A stretch of 64,000 nucleotides of DNA from Winogradskyella litoriviva (GTDB lineage: Bacteria; Bacteroidota; Bacteroidia; Flavobacteriales; Flavobacteriaceae). The notes beneath the pieces are model-generated. The model did not search any database. It was not told the DNA's origin and saw only the letters and a list, made by a program, of their open reading frames with translations. Numbering within the stretch: position 1 is the first letter of the stretch; each line of letters opens with the position of its first letter. Both the position numbers and the translations under genes were made by a program. The DNA lies in the NCBI RefSeq assembly GCF_013249065.1, contig NZ_JABRWQ010000003.1, forward strand, positions 1 to 64,000, given 5' to 3'. Positions 36,301 to 43,801 of this stretch are shown piece after piece.

Positions 36301-37504
36301 GTCCTGAAACTATTAAGGATAACTTTAATTGTGGATTAGTGATGAATTTTTCAGCAAAAGAATCATAGGAAAATAATCGTTTAATAAGTTTAAAATTCAA
36401 CTCAATAGACTTTCTACTAATAACACGTGTTGGTTGTAAGAAGACAATGTTGTTGTTTACAAAATCGAATTTCTTAATGGTTTTATGACCTAATAAAATA
36501 GGTTTTAAAGAGCGTTTACTTTCTGTATGATGTGCCGCTGTGTGTACTGTAATCGTCTCTTTTTTATTGGCAAAAATCGTTGAGACTTGCATAAACGCTT
36601 TAATAATATCGCGCTTACTCATAGCATGTAACTTGGTATCTACTGCTGTACCTAATAAGGCGACGTTTGCAGGATTATGACCATTAACATTGATTAAATG
36701 GTCTTGCTGAATTCTGTTGATATTCACGTTCATCCAAGAGCGACTTTCCCATGGATAAATGGTTTCTATAATTGAGAAAAATTCGCCAACATGTGCGTTA
36801 TGAAAAAAGAAATCTCTTGGTCCCTTTTTAAGGCCTTTCTTTTTAATTTCTACTTCTCTATTACCACCTTCCCAATAAAAATCGTGATTATTATTAATAA
36901 CAGGAATGCCTAAATATTCTGAAATTAAAACTGTTGCTAACGCCAAAGAGACGTTACCAGGATTAGAACAGACATTAATAAGGTATAACATAGAAATGTT
37001 ATTCTCCTCAATATAACTTCCTAATTTTTCTACAAGCACTAAAACCTCAGCCCAAAACTTACCAATAAGATTATTGTAAGCTTCACTACCACGTTCCATT
37101 TTAATTTTGAAGAAATCCTCGTACAATGGCCAAGCATCAAAAGCTTCCATTTCTGGAATTACTTTTTTGAAGGCCGTTTTTGGAATTAACTCATCTGCTT
37201 CCTCTTTTATTTCGCCTGCAATAAAATGTACCGGAATATTAGGATAGATATTTTTGAAGGTTTTGGCATACTTTTCGGTTTCTACCGTAATACCATCTAT
37301 GGTAAAATAGAAGGTTAAGAATGCGATACCTCCTTTTTCTATATGTGTATCAAAAGTGGACGCATTGCCTTTAAAAGCAGCTGTTTTTTTCTGCTCTTTA
37401 AATTTATCCATGAATAACCCTAAATCAAACCAGGTATTTATTTTTTCATTTTTAAGCGTATTTAAAATCGTTGTAATTTTTGTTGTTTTCTTATCAGTCG
37501 TCAT
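33308..37504 (-). CDS. Giant fusion: GT4-type glycosyltransferase and phosphodiester glycosidase (NAGPA) domain
   Basis: 1398 residues with no signal peptide. Residues about 60-570 are a GT-B glycosyltransferase: NNNHDFYWEGGNREV near 208 and the nucleotide-sugar E-x7-E region EGRGLPIIEAAACGTPI near 475. Residues about 570-1040 are unassigned and alpha-rich. Residues about 1050-1398 match a phosphodiester glycosidase/NAGPA domain (AWNGGYI, LGLLIMDNKV, ALAVGI-like KIAVGITKEG, MGFDPGGSSTLVVDG near 1355, VANAIMGW). NAGPA domains cleave sugar phosphodiesters, so one chain may both make and remove a glycosyl-phosphate linkage. It lies 9 bases downstream of a paralogous glycosyltransferase gene. No polysaccharide locus surrounds it. 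The fusion is clear; the function is inference. Confidence 0.82.
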   Translation of the reverse strand: MTTDKKTTKITTILNTLKNEKINTWFDLGLFMDKFKEQKKTAAFKGNASTFDTHIEKGGIAFLTFYFTIDGITVETEKYAKTFKNIYPNIPVHFIAGEIKEEADELIPKTAFKKVIPEMEAFDAWPLYEDFFKIKMERGSEAYNNLIGKFWAEVLVLVEKLGSYIEENNISMLYLINVCSNPGNVSLALATVLISEYLGIPVINNNHDFYWEGGNREVEIKKKGLKKGPRDFFFHNAHVGEFFSIIETIYPWESRSWMNVNINRIQQDHLINVNGHNPANVALLGTAVDTKLHAMSKRDIIKAFMQVSTIFANKKETITVHTAAHHTESKRSLKPILLGHKTIKKFDFVNNNIVFLQPTRVISRKSIELNFKLIKRLFSYDSFAEKFITNPQLKLSLIVSGPIPHGQQNYYHDLKKDFKKFLKDLPKEFKSRVLLGFLFSEFDKNDFKKKHKKPLDIKQLFDVASLILLPSQTEGRGLPIIEAAACGTPIFCRQYEPREVYDEVIGRHLDESLRLNVLEFKGSKVPKKLAERICDHVFYPQNRMVDVTHNRSVIKKRYSLEALEKNIRYILQRMYYQLVSVSIEDNPQVINLLKQYKASVDFENDDLNAILNKKTRHYLPGYGRLSFMHYLKSLIDPSFFRVEEQLVKGRVMRYARSMENDIPDLVNTNLEVIHKYYNAIDDIFKYVDGEISIRHDHALAYRHRNKKSYAYQAFTLQEITGLVNMIYTDVFKPEHLPDLTLAPQFFADWELALFQLTNSKYLGIDDRKILTKNLKKNVPKGYFPGRYIKHELEYFVLQPIRAQLNLTIQQELTSEILEANVDKLEKIYIFIHEPRITKWFSSADIKEYLESGKEPELGLLYKAGVVQIIETKQWSEGVHFPQMGPKAIKILRDIKEANGFLITNGESAAMMTDIIEIDHFHIGKVLYGMTAKIMGIPKGSGFIQFVPAGVRTTLAYPTPIQTAKDFDIILKSDLYQDLKDTLSEKELLSIITKDAIENGTPIEKLLLQIKEDLKLTKSEEKVKSSYAGGVYEDGLPWSGVLAEIDTKKHHWKFAAHIANKEPKNVPALVKEYKKKSKNPNKIELAWNGGYILNPELVGKLGLPETYIGSPLGLLIMDNKVFCPPLFNKPAFIIYKNGDVDIRKVNSKAGLTVKGKTKDLTFTSTNYNTHSETEPCFYDLSYTEESYVGDGNVIVRIAGNTVKEIIKTKPKVDVKVIPVGITLSIPEALFSDIMFEEGKPLSIQLLEPEANPYKWNEISYAIEAGPMLIDKGKQILNMEDEGWKTTNSIKTQAARLDFTDMRGPKIAVGITKEGKLMVLMVNGRIRESVGATHFDMVDILLKYGMDKAMGFDPGGSSTLVVDGNIMNISPYNKNYEKDIYALPPEPRFVANAIMGWIED

Positions 37505-37513
37505 GTTTTAATT

Positions 37514-38758
37514 TTAAAATGTAAATAATTGGCTTAACTTTTCTTCTAATACTTCATATGAAAAGTGTTTTTTTCCAATTTCAAAATTGTATTCTCCAAT
37601 CTCTAAACAGCGTTTTGGGTTATAAATAATATCAGACATTTGCTGTACACTTTCTGGTGTAAGATTGCTATCTGAAATCATTACAGTTTCAAAGCCTTTG
37701 TTACCAATATCTTGACTATAAACCGGTTTATAATCATTCACAAAAATTGGTTTTTTAGCTAAAACGGTTTCCACAAAGGCATTACCAAAACCTTCATAAG
37801 TACTAAAGTATGTAGCAGCTCTTCCATGCGCATAAACATCAGATAAATCTTTATGATCTAAAACTTTATGCGCTGCAAATATGATCTGACTAGAGAGGTT
37901 TAATGCGTGTATTTGGTCTATTAACTCATTGTAATACTCCTTGTTCTCATCGTCATTATTATTACCTGTAATAACTAATTTCAGTTTCTTATCATTTAAT
38001 TGATCTATTAAAGAAATAGCGGTTTCAATACCTTTACGCCTTACAATACGTGTTACTTGCAGTAAAGCAATTTCATCTTCTAAGACACCAACATCTCTAA
38101 GAAAAAACTCATTCTCTGGTGTTGGCACGCCATACACACGATTAAAATCCATAACATTGGGCACCAACGTAGCATCAATATCAAAACGATTCTTAAAGGT
38201 TTCTACTCCAAACGTATTAATAACAGCATGTCTAACATCTGGAAGCAATAAGGGGAAATTATCATCTACATACTTATTTATTTCTGGATGCACAGAGACG
38301 TAACGTTGACCGCGTTCCCAATGAAAATCGTGATCATGGGTTACAATTGGTAAACCTGTAGATTTTATTAATTTTTTAATTGCAACACCCATTGATAAAT
38401 GGCATGGTAACGCTGAAGCATTTTCTGAAAGCACAACTTCTATGCGCTTTTCTAAAACCCAAGCTTCCATGGCTTTATGAATCATATTAGAAGCCTCCTC
38501 AACATGCTCGAGCAAAGGGTATGGTTCTTTATCTGGCTCGTAAAAAGCTTTGCGTTGTCCCCATTCTGCTTCTACGGAAAAGAAAGATAGTGGTGGATAC
38601 AAATAATGATGTTCGTAATCCATTTCCCAGGATTCAAATTCACCAGACATAATAAAGACTTCATGTCCAAGTTTTTTTAATACATCTATCCATTTTTCGG
38701 TTTCGAGAGCTACACCATCTACACCTCCAATTCTTCCAATAATAATTCCTATTCGCAT
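37514..38758 (-). CDS. GT4-family glycosyltransferase
   Basis: 414 residues, GT-B fold, cytoplasmic. N-terminal glycine-rich loop GRIGGVDGVALETEKW, middle QVTRIVRRKGIETAI (donor-domain start), and the donor-site ExxFGNAFVETVLAKKP pattern. It shares HDFHWERGQR near residue 144 with HDFYWEGGNR of the downstream fusion protein, so the two are related. Donor and acceptor unknown. First gene of the two-gene unit. Confidence 0.9.
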   Translation of the reverse strand: MRIGIIIGRIGGVDGVALETEKWIDVLKKLGHEVFIMSGEFESWEMDYEHHYLYPPLSFFSVEAEWGQRKAFYEPDKEPYPLLEHVEEASNMIHKAMEAWVLEKRIEVVLSENASALPCHLSMGVAIKKLIKSTGLPIVTHDHDFHWERGQRYVSVHPEINKYVDDNFPLLLPDVRHAVINTFGVETFKNRFDIDATLVPNVMDFNRVYGVPTPENEFFLRDVGVLEDEIALLQVTRIVRRKGIETAISLIDQLNDKKLKLVITGNNNDDENKEYYNELIDQIHALNLSSQIIFAAHKVLDHKDLSDVYAHGRAATYFSTYEGFGNAFVETVLAKKPIFVNDYKPVYSQDIGNKGFETVMISDSNLTPESVQQMSDIIYNPKRCLEIGEYNFEIGKKHFSYEVLEEKLSQLFTF

Positions 38759-38984
38759 ATGATATCTAAAGTTTTGAGTTCTTTAAATATAGAGAATAGA
38801 AAAGTGTATTGAAAGATTTTGAAGTGCTGTATTTGCAGATTTATGACTTCAAAAATTTAAACGATATTAAATTATGTGTAATATAATTTATGCTGTAATT
38901 CTTAACGAAATGATAATACAAGAATATATTGACAAGGCCAATTTAGGCTTTAATTGTGATTAAAAGCTAGATTTAATTCTTATT

Positions 38985-39473
38985 TTATTCTGAAATTACA
39001 AAAGCGTCTTTCAGTTCTTTTTGCGTTGGTTTCTCAAACCAAGTTTCCATAAAATCGAAGTTTTCTTTAGTGACTTCAAACTCAAAAGTAGCGCCTTTTT
39101 CTTCGTTACGTTTCATTACACGTTCTAAGCGTTTGGCTTTAGGCACGTCTAGAAAATGTAATTTTATCTCATAGTTATTTATCTCTGCGAATTTTCTAAA
39201 CTTTTCTCGATGGCCAATTTTAGCCAATCCTAAATCTAAGATAGCGTCAATCTTAGACGCTTCGAGTTGATGAATTAAATCTAACATTACACGCTCTGAA
39301 CGTTCTATGCGCTCTAAAAACCAATCTAAACCATCCGTTACTTTTTTGTCTGGCATAAACAGTACGTTATTCCACACATCAATAGAAAATACCAAACCGT
39401 TAATTCTTCTTTTTAACTCGTTAGCATAAGTGGTTTTACCAGAACCTGTATTACCTACAATCAGATGAATCAT
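38985..39473 (-). CDS. P-loop ATP-binding protein, kinase-like
   Basis: 162 residues. Walker A GNTGSGKT at 7-14; a conserved hydrophobic-D segment AILDLGLAKIGHREKF that could be Walker B or a lid; an Arg/Lys lid (KAKRLERVMKRNEEK). The layout resembles small nucleoside or aminoglycoside-type kinases and zeta-toxin-like P-loop proteins. The target cannot be told. It is last in a four-gene minus-strand unit (DTW protein, secreted unknown, 74-residue protein, this one), 12 bases after its neighbour. Confidence 0.75.
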   Translation of the reverse strand: MIHLIVGNTGSGKTTYANELKRRINGLVFSIDVWNNVLFMPDKKVTDGLDWFLERIERSERVMLDLIHQLEASKIDAILDLGLAKIGHREKFRKFAEINNYEIKLHFLDVPKAKRLERVMKRNEEKGATFEFEVTKENFDFMETWFEKPTQKELKDAFVISE

Positions 39474-39485
39474 TTTGTGTGTGTT

Positions 39486-39710
39486 TTAGTCTATGATTTC
39501 GTAATCAATATCTAATTTACGTAAGGCTCTTAATGCCGAACCCGAATTTTTATCGCCTACCTCAATATCTACAGCATCGCCTTCTAAAAGGATTTCTGTG
39601 AGCTCATTAGACAAAGACGAATTTCCTGTTAAAGAAATTTCAGTAATACAGTTTGCAATGGCTCTTTTGTCTGGTCGTTGTGCATCGCAGGATAATAAGT
39701 TAAGTTTCAT
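39486..39710 (-). CDS. Hypothetical 74-residue protein
   Basis: Not recognised. Soluble, mildly acidic, no signal peptide. It reads as one small alpha/beta domain: SCDAQRPDKRAI, then a Leu/Glu helix and the C-terminal EVGDKNSGSALRALRKLDIDYEIID. The ending looks like a binding module with a final acidic strand. It lies between the secreted protein (8 bases) and the P-loop protein (12 bases) with the codon use of its neighbours, so it is a real gene. It may act with the P-loop ATPase. Confidence 0.6.
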   Translation of the reverse strand: MKLNLLSCDAQRPDKRAIANCITEISLTGNSSLSNELTEILLEGDAVDIEVGDKNSGSALRALRKLDIDYEIID

Positions 39711-39718
39711 GATACAAT

Positions 39719-40234
39719 TTATTTTAATTGATCAGCAACCCACTCATTCAATTCAGATGCATCCATTTTTATTAATTTCTCAATACGTTTATCCTTTTTT
39801 AAGCCATCACCCTTATTATCCGAATATACCTTAATAATACTATTAATACCAGAAATATTACCAGCTTCAACATTGTCTTTATCATCTGGATTTTCGATAG
39901 CATATTTTATCCAGCCACCTATAAAAACAATTAAAAGCTCAGGATTTTTAGTCGTTAAATCTACCTGAAATGATTGCATAGAAATTGTAACCGTTGGTGT
40001 ACCAGTTGCCCATTTCATTAAATAAGCATTTGCCATAAGCCTTTTATCCGCTTCCTCACTCATTGGTGTATTTTCTAACCAATTGATACACTCTAAAATG
40101 CGTTGCTCGTGTTTTACGTAGTCTTCTGCAACTTCTAATTTTACATTATCTGGAATTTCAAAAGTTTGAGACCCACTTAATTGTGCAACAAAAATGGAAA
40201 ATACGAATGTGAAAATGATGTTTTTTAATTTCAT
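39719..40234 (-). CDS. Secreted protein of unknown function
   Basis: 171 residues. Signal peptide of about 22 residues (MKLKNIIFTFVFSIFVA, ending SGSQ). The mature protein is helical (KHEQRILECINWLENTP, KRLMANAYLMKWATG) with a single Cys. No domain recognised. Periplasmic or outer-membrane-associated location is likely. Co-directional with the DTW gene 68 bases upstream and with the two small genes downstream. Confidence 0.7.
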   Translation of the reverse strand: MKLKNIIFTFVFSIFVAQLSGSQTFEIPDNVKLEVAEDYVKHEQRILECINWLENTPMSEEADKRLMANAYLMKWATGTPTVTISMQSFQVDLTTKNPELLIVFIGGWIKYAIENPDDKDNVEAGNISGINSIIKVYSDNKGDGLKKDKRIEKLIKMDASELNEWVADQLK

Positions 40235-40302
40235 GATATTGGGTTTAGTTAAATTATAAATTTCTTTTTAATTAATATTTTACTGTATGCTACAAAACAC
40301 TG

Positions 40303-41028
40303 TTAATACTCTTGCTCAAAAATGGTATTTCTTTCCGTGTTTTTCTTGTACATAGTCTTTTCTGCAAGCTCAAAATTTACTTGAGAACTGTAATTTTTAT
40401 GGTTTGGATTGCGCATATAATCTAATTGATATGCTATCATTTTTTGAAATGGCAACAAGAAATTAGAAGTGTCGCAATCTTCTAATTCGCCTTCTTTAAG
40501 TAAGTTTAAAACCGTGTAAACCGACTCAATAGTGCTTAAACAAAGTGGCTCTGGTTGTTGTTTAATGATAAATTCTGATTTAATGGTGTTATCAAAACTC
40601 ACGCGTTTTAAGGCTTGTAAATTTTTACTCAATTTAAGCATTTTGCGTGCACAAGGCCAAGTACCATCTAAAATAAAGATGTGTGAACTTTTGCCTAAAC
40701 CTATCTTAATCTCAGCAGTACTCCTAACCGATAAATTGAAACTTGCTTTACCTGGATACAATAAAAAACAATTTTCTTGCGTGGTTAAAATCTCATTAAC
40801 TCGTTTATGTGTTGTAAAATCGACGCCAACTATAATTTCTGAATTTTGAAGCTGAAGCTTCGTCATGTGGCCTGTTCCGTTTTTCTCTTTTTTGTACTCC
40901 TTTGGATGCATCAAAATAATAAAACGGGTTTGCGTTTGTACAGAATTTATATGACTACAAATACAAGTGCTTTTAGGACTCATACAGTTGTAGCAGGTTA
41001 GTCTTGGGTTTATTGTTTTTGGTTGCAA
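40303..41028 (-). CDS. DTW-domain tRNA-uridine aminocarboxypropyltransferase
   Basis: 241 residues. N-terminal zinc-type CYNCMSPKSTCIC, then a SPOUT-like DTW domain with DGTWPCARKML near residue 120 and STIESV (the SxxE motif). Members TapT/TuaA add the acp group to U47 of tRNA (acp3U) from SAM. Length fits. The enzyme assignment follows the family; the exact position modified is not evident. Confidence 0.85.
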   Translation of the reverse strand: MQPKTINPRLTCYNCMSPKSTCICSHINSVQTQTRFIILMHPKEYKKEKNGTGHMTKLQLQNSEIIVGVDFTTHKRVNEILTTQENCFLLYPGKASFNLSVRSTAEIKIGLGKSSHIFILDGTWPCARKMLKLSKNLQALKRVSFDNTIKSEFIIKQQPEPLCLSTIESVYTVLNLLKEGELEDCDTSNFLLPFQKMIAYQLDYMRNPNHKNYSSQVNFELAEKTMYKKNTERNTIFEQEY

Positions 41029-41289
41029 ATTGAGGGTTTATGTGCTTTTCTAAGGTTAGCGTACATCAATTAATATTTAAAAGTACAATAATACGCTTAT
41101 TGTTGTGCGCAAATAACGAAAAGAATTAGTTGTTAGATGTTCATACTCTTATCACATGTTTAGTACACGTGCCTAGTTGTGTGGATTAAGCACTAAAAAT
41201 CGAATAGAAAATCAGAAAGGATTTTTGTAACCAGGCTTAAACTCTCAATAATATACATACCATATTGTTAACAGTTTTTATTATACAGA

Positions 41290-41577
41290 TTAAAGTATTT
41301 CGTTTAAATCTTGTCTTCCAACAATTGCCATTATTTCAACGACGTTGTTATTTATTTTATAGAAAATACTATCTATTCCACAAACACATCTCCTGTAGTC
41401 TTTTCTTATATAATCAACTGACTCGAATGAAAAAGGTCTTTGGGTAATAATTTCAAAATATTTAAAGAATGATTCAAAATATTTATCCGCTTGAGTCATT
41501 CCAAATTTTTTAACTCCATAGTGATGAATTCGGATTAAGTCATTTTTAGCTTCATTACTTAAGCGATATTTAGCCAT
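41290..41577 (-). CDS. parE: ParE/RelE-family toxin
   Basis: 95 residues. Typical ParE fold: YRLSNEAKNDLIRIHHYG at the start, a central helix, then KDYRRCVCGIDSIFYKI and VVEIMAIVGRQDL. The pattern LxxxAKxDLxxI and the terminal beta hairpin are those of ParE toxins, which poison gyrase, though RelE-type ribosome-dependent RNases share the fold. Its ATG overlaps the antitoxin gene by 8 bases, the usual coupling. Confidence 0.9.
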   Translation of the reverse strand: MAKYRLSNEAKNDLIRIHHYGVKKFGMTQADKYFESFFKYFEIITQRPFSFESVDYIRKDYRRCVCGIDSIFYKINNNVVEIMAIVGRQDLNEIL

Positions 41578-41809
41578 TTAGTTGAGTTTTAGATTGGGCT
41601 AAAATTTCATTTTTTGATTCGCTTGTAAATCCGCTATTTTCAGCTTTTTCCAGCTTAGTTCGTACCCAATCAATTTCGACTTGTTGTTTTCTAGCTTGTC
41701 TAATTAAATCGTTTACTAATTCGCTTTTGCTTGAATATTCTTTTGAATTGACTTGGGCTTTCAGCCATTCATCGTTAGGTTCTGTAAATGATATACTTTG
41801 TCTTGACAT
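41570..41809 (-). CDS. parD: ParD-type ribbon-helix-helix antitoxin
   Basis: 79 residues. Ribbon-helix-helix DNA-binding N-terminus (SRQSISFTEPNDEWLKAQV, YSSKSELVNDLIRQARKQ) and a C-terminal extension that wraps the toxin. It is upstream of and overlaps the toxin. A near-palindromic TGTAAATATACA (41826-41837), which coincides with a one-mismatch -7 element, is a candidate autoregulatory operator. Confidence 0.9.
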   Translation of the reverse strand: MSRQSISFTEPNDEWLKAQVNSKEYSSKSELVNDLIRQARKQQVEIDWVRTKLEKAENSGFTSESKNEILAQSKTQLNG

Positions 41810-41825
41810 AATTTAATTTTTTGGT

Positions 41826-41837
41826 GTAAATATACAT
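41826..41837. promoter_or_regulatory. Candidate parDE promoter/operator
   Basis: Near-palindrome TGTAAATATACA; on the minus strand it contains TATATTTA, one mismatch from TAnnTTTG. About 17 bases upstream of parD. Confidence 0.4.
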
Positions 41838-41985
41838 CAATTACGAATCATTTCCAAATTGTTGCTAACTGCTTATATCGTTATCAAACTTGTTCAAATT
41901 CCAAAATTAATTCAGAATATGAACAACAAAAGTTATCTTTTACATTTTATAAATTCAAAATATTTGAAAGAAGAAACAAATTGCA

Positions 41986-43557
41986 TTACAAAATAGAATT
42001 AGGTAGAATTTTCCGTGTCCACGTTTTTAAACGTTTGTAGTTACCTACCTCAGCATCTGGATTAAAATCTATTGTGGTTTCCCATGAATTTTCAGGTTTA
42101 AACTCTATTTCCATACCTTTTAAAACGCCTTCTGCTATTTGTGGTGAGTTAACAATTACAACACATTCGGTATTTAAATTGGCACTTCTTGGATCTAAAT
42201 TGAAAGTACCGACTACTGTAATTCTGTTATCTACAACCATGGATTTGGCGTGTAAGCCAAAAATGGGTTTGTGCTCTAAAGTGGCTTGCAATTCGCCTGT
42301 CATTATTTTAGTGCGCTCTTCTGCATCTGGTCTAAATTCAAAAATACGCACGCCTGTTTTCAGTAAAGTTTCCCTATCATTTTGATAGCCACTAAAAGCC
42401 TCTAAATTATCGGTTGAGGCCAAACTATTAGTTAAAATTCTAATTTTAACACCACGCTCTGAGGCTTCCTTAAACAACTTTTGAGATAAGCTACTTGTAA
42501 TTAAATATGGTGATTGTATCTCTATGGATGATTTCGCGTTTTTTACCAGCTCTATTAATGCTGTGGTAGAAAATCCGCCTCCTCCAAGTCCGTTTTTACC
42601 ATCATTTTTTCCTGGTTGGTCAGATATAAATTGTACATCTTCTAACCAGACCAAATTACCTGAATCTTTAATGGCTTTAAAGGTATTTGGTAAGTTAGCG
42701 ATGCGTTCTCTTACTTGAGGCCAAAAATTTTCGGGATTACAAGCATATTCATGCAATTTATCAAACTTGTTTTCTGCAGTAACGTTGGCTGGTATATCTT
42801 TAATAATGGTTGTAACATCTTTACTTAGGTCATCATTCCAAAATTCATTAAATGAGCTATTAACCGTTTGAGACGTTTTGCCCAATAAAAGGATGTCTCT
42901 GTCTCTAAAATTATACTGATGATCGTAATCAAAATATTCATCTGCAATATTACGACCGCCTGTAATTACTACTTTACCATCTACGATAAAGGTCTTGTTG
43001 TGCATACGTTGATTGGCAGCTCTAAAATCGGTTGTGAATTTCTTAATTTTATGAAATAGGTTTTTTCCTAAATTAACACCTGGATTATAGATTTTTACGG
43101 TAATATTTTCGTGCGAAGCAAAGGTTAAAATATCTTCAATATCTGCATCTACCATAATGTCATCAACAATAATACGTACTTTTACACCACGATCTGCCGC
43201 TCTTATGAGATAATCACAAGCAATGAGCCCAACATTATCCATTGAAAAAATAAAATATTGAATATCTATAGTTTCTTCCGCATATTCGCTAAGCCAAGCT
43301 CTAGCAACCATAGAGCCACTTCCGTCTTCTAAAACATATACACCTGTTTGGGTTTCCATTTTTGCATTGAGCGATGCGAGTTCTTGAGATAATGAGGTGC
43401 TTTCGTCTCTATGAATAGTGGCACAAAAATCGGTTTCTGGTGCTGCTTTTTGTGTGTTATTACAAGATGCAAAAATAATGGAGAGGAATAGAAAAAACAT
43501 ATGGATTTGTTTTCCTTTAAGCCTTATATAATTTTGTAATATATTCTGCATACTCAT
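41986..43557 (-). CDS. Phospholipase D-family lipoprotein
   Basis: 523 residues with a lipoprotein signal (FASC at about residue 32; basic residues before it favour the long start at 43557). Two HKD catalytic motifs: HNKTFIVDGKVVITGGRN near 185 and HAKSMVVDNRITVVGTFN near 437, each H-x-K-x4-D. They resemble cardiolipin synthase C (YmdC) and PLD phosphatidyltransferases. Probable periplasmic-face enzyme on phospholipids. No cognate partner (opgC-like) lies alongside. Confidence 0.9.
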   Translation of the reverse strand: MSMQNILQNYIRLKGKQIHMFFLFLSIIFASCNNTQKAAPETDFCATIHRDESTSLSQELASLNAKMETQTGVYVLEDGSGSMVARAWLSEYAEETIDIQYFIFSMDNVGLIACDYLIRAADRGVKVRIIVDDIMVDADIEDILTFASHENITVKIYNPGVNLGKNLFHKIKKFTTDFRAANQRMHNKTFIVDGKVVITGGRNIADEYFDYDHQYNFRDRDILLLGKTSQTVNSSFNEFWNDDLSKDVTTIIKDIPANVTAENKFDKLHEYACNPENFWPQVRERIANLPNTFKAIKDSGNLVWLEDVQFISDQPGKNDGKNGLGGGGFSTTALIELVKNAKSSIEIQSPYLITSSLSQKLFKEASERGVKIRILTNSLASTDNLEAFSGYQNDRETLLKTGVRIFEFRPDAEERTKIMTGELQATLEHKPIFGLHAKSMVVDNRITVVGTFNLDPRSANLNTECVVIVNSPQIAEGVLKGMEIEFKPENSWETTIDFNPDAEVGNYKRLKTWTRKILPNSIL

Positions 43558-43745
43558 TGATTTGGTTTACCATTATACACTCCTAAAAGTTCTCTCAAGA
43601 TGAAATTCTATCCTAAGGGTTTTACACACAAATTCTTCTACTCTATACTAATATTACGGATTTCAATAGTAAGATACACTCGAGTTAACAATTTCTATAA
43701 AAATCGATTTATAAAGAGAAGGCAAACCGTTATTCTGTAAATATA

Positions 43746-43779
43746 AAAAAAGCACCTACATTTCTGCAGGTGCTTTTTT
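43746..43779 (-). terminator. Terminator of the M49 peptidase gene
   Basis: AGCACCT / AGGTGCT stem with A-run and T-run, 23 bases beyond the stop at 43802. Confidence 0.85.
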
Positions 43780-43801
43780 AAAATATTATAAATCGAAGTT
43801 A

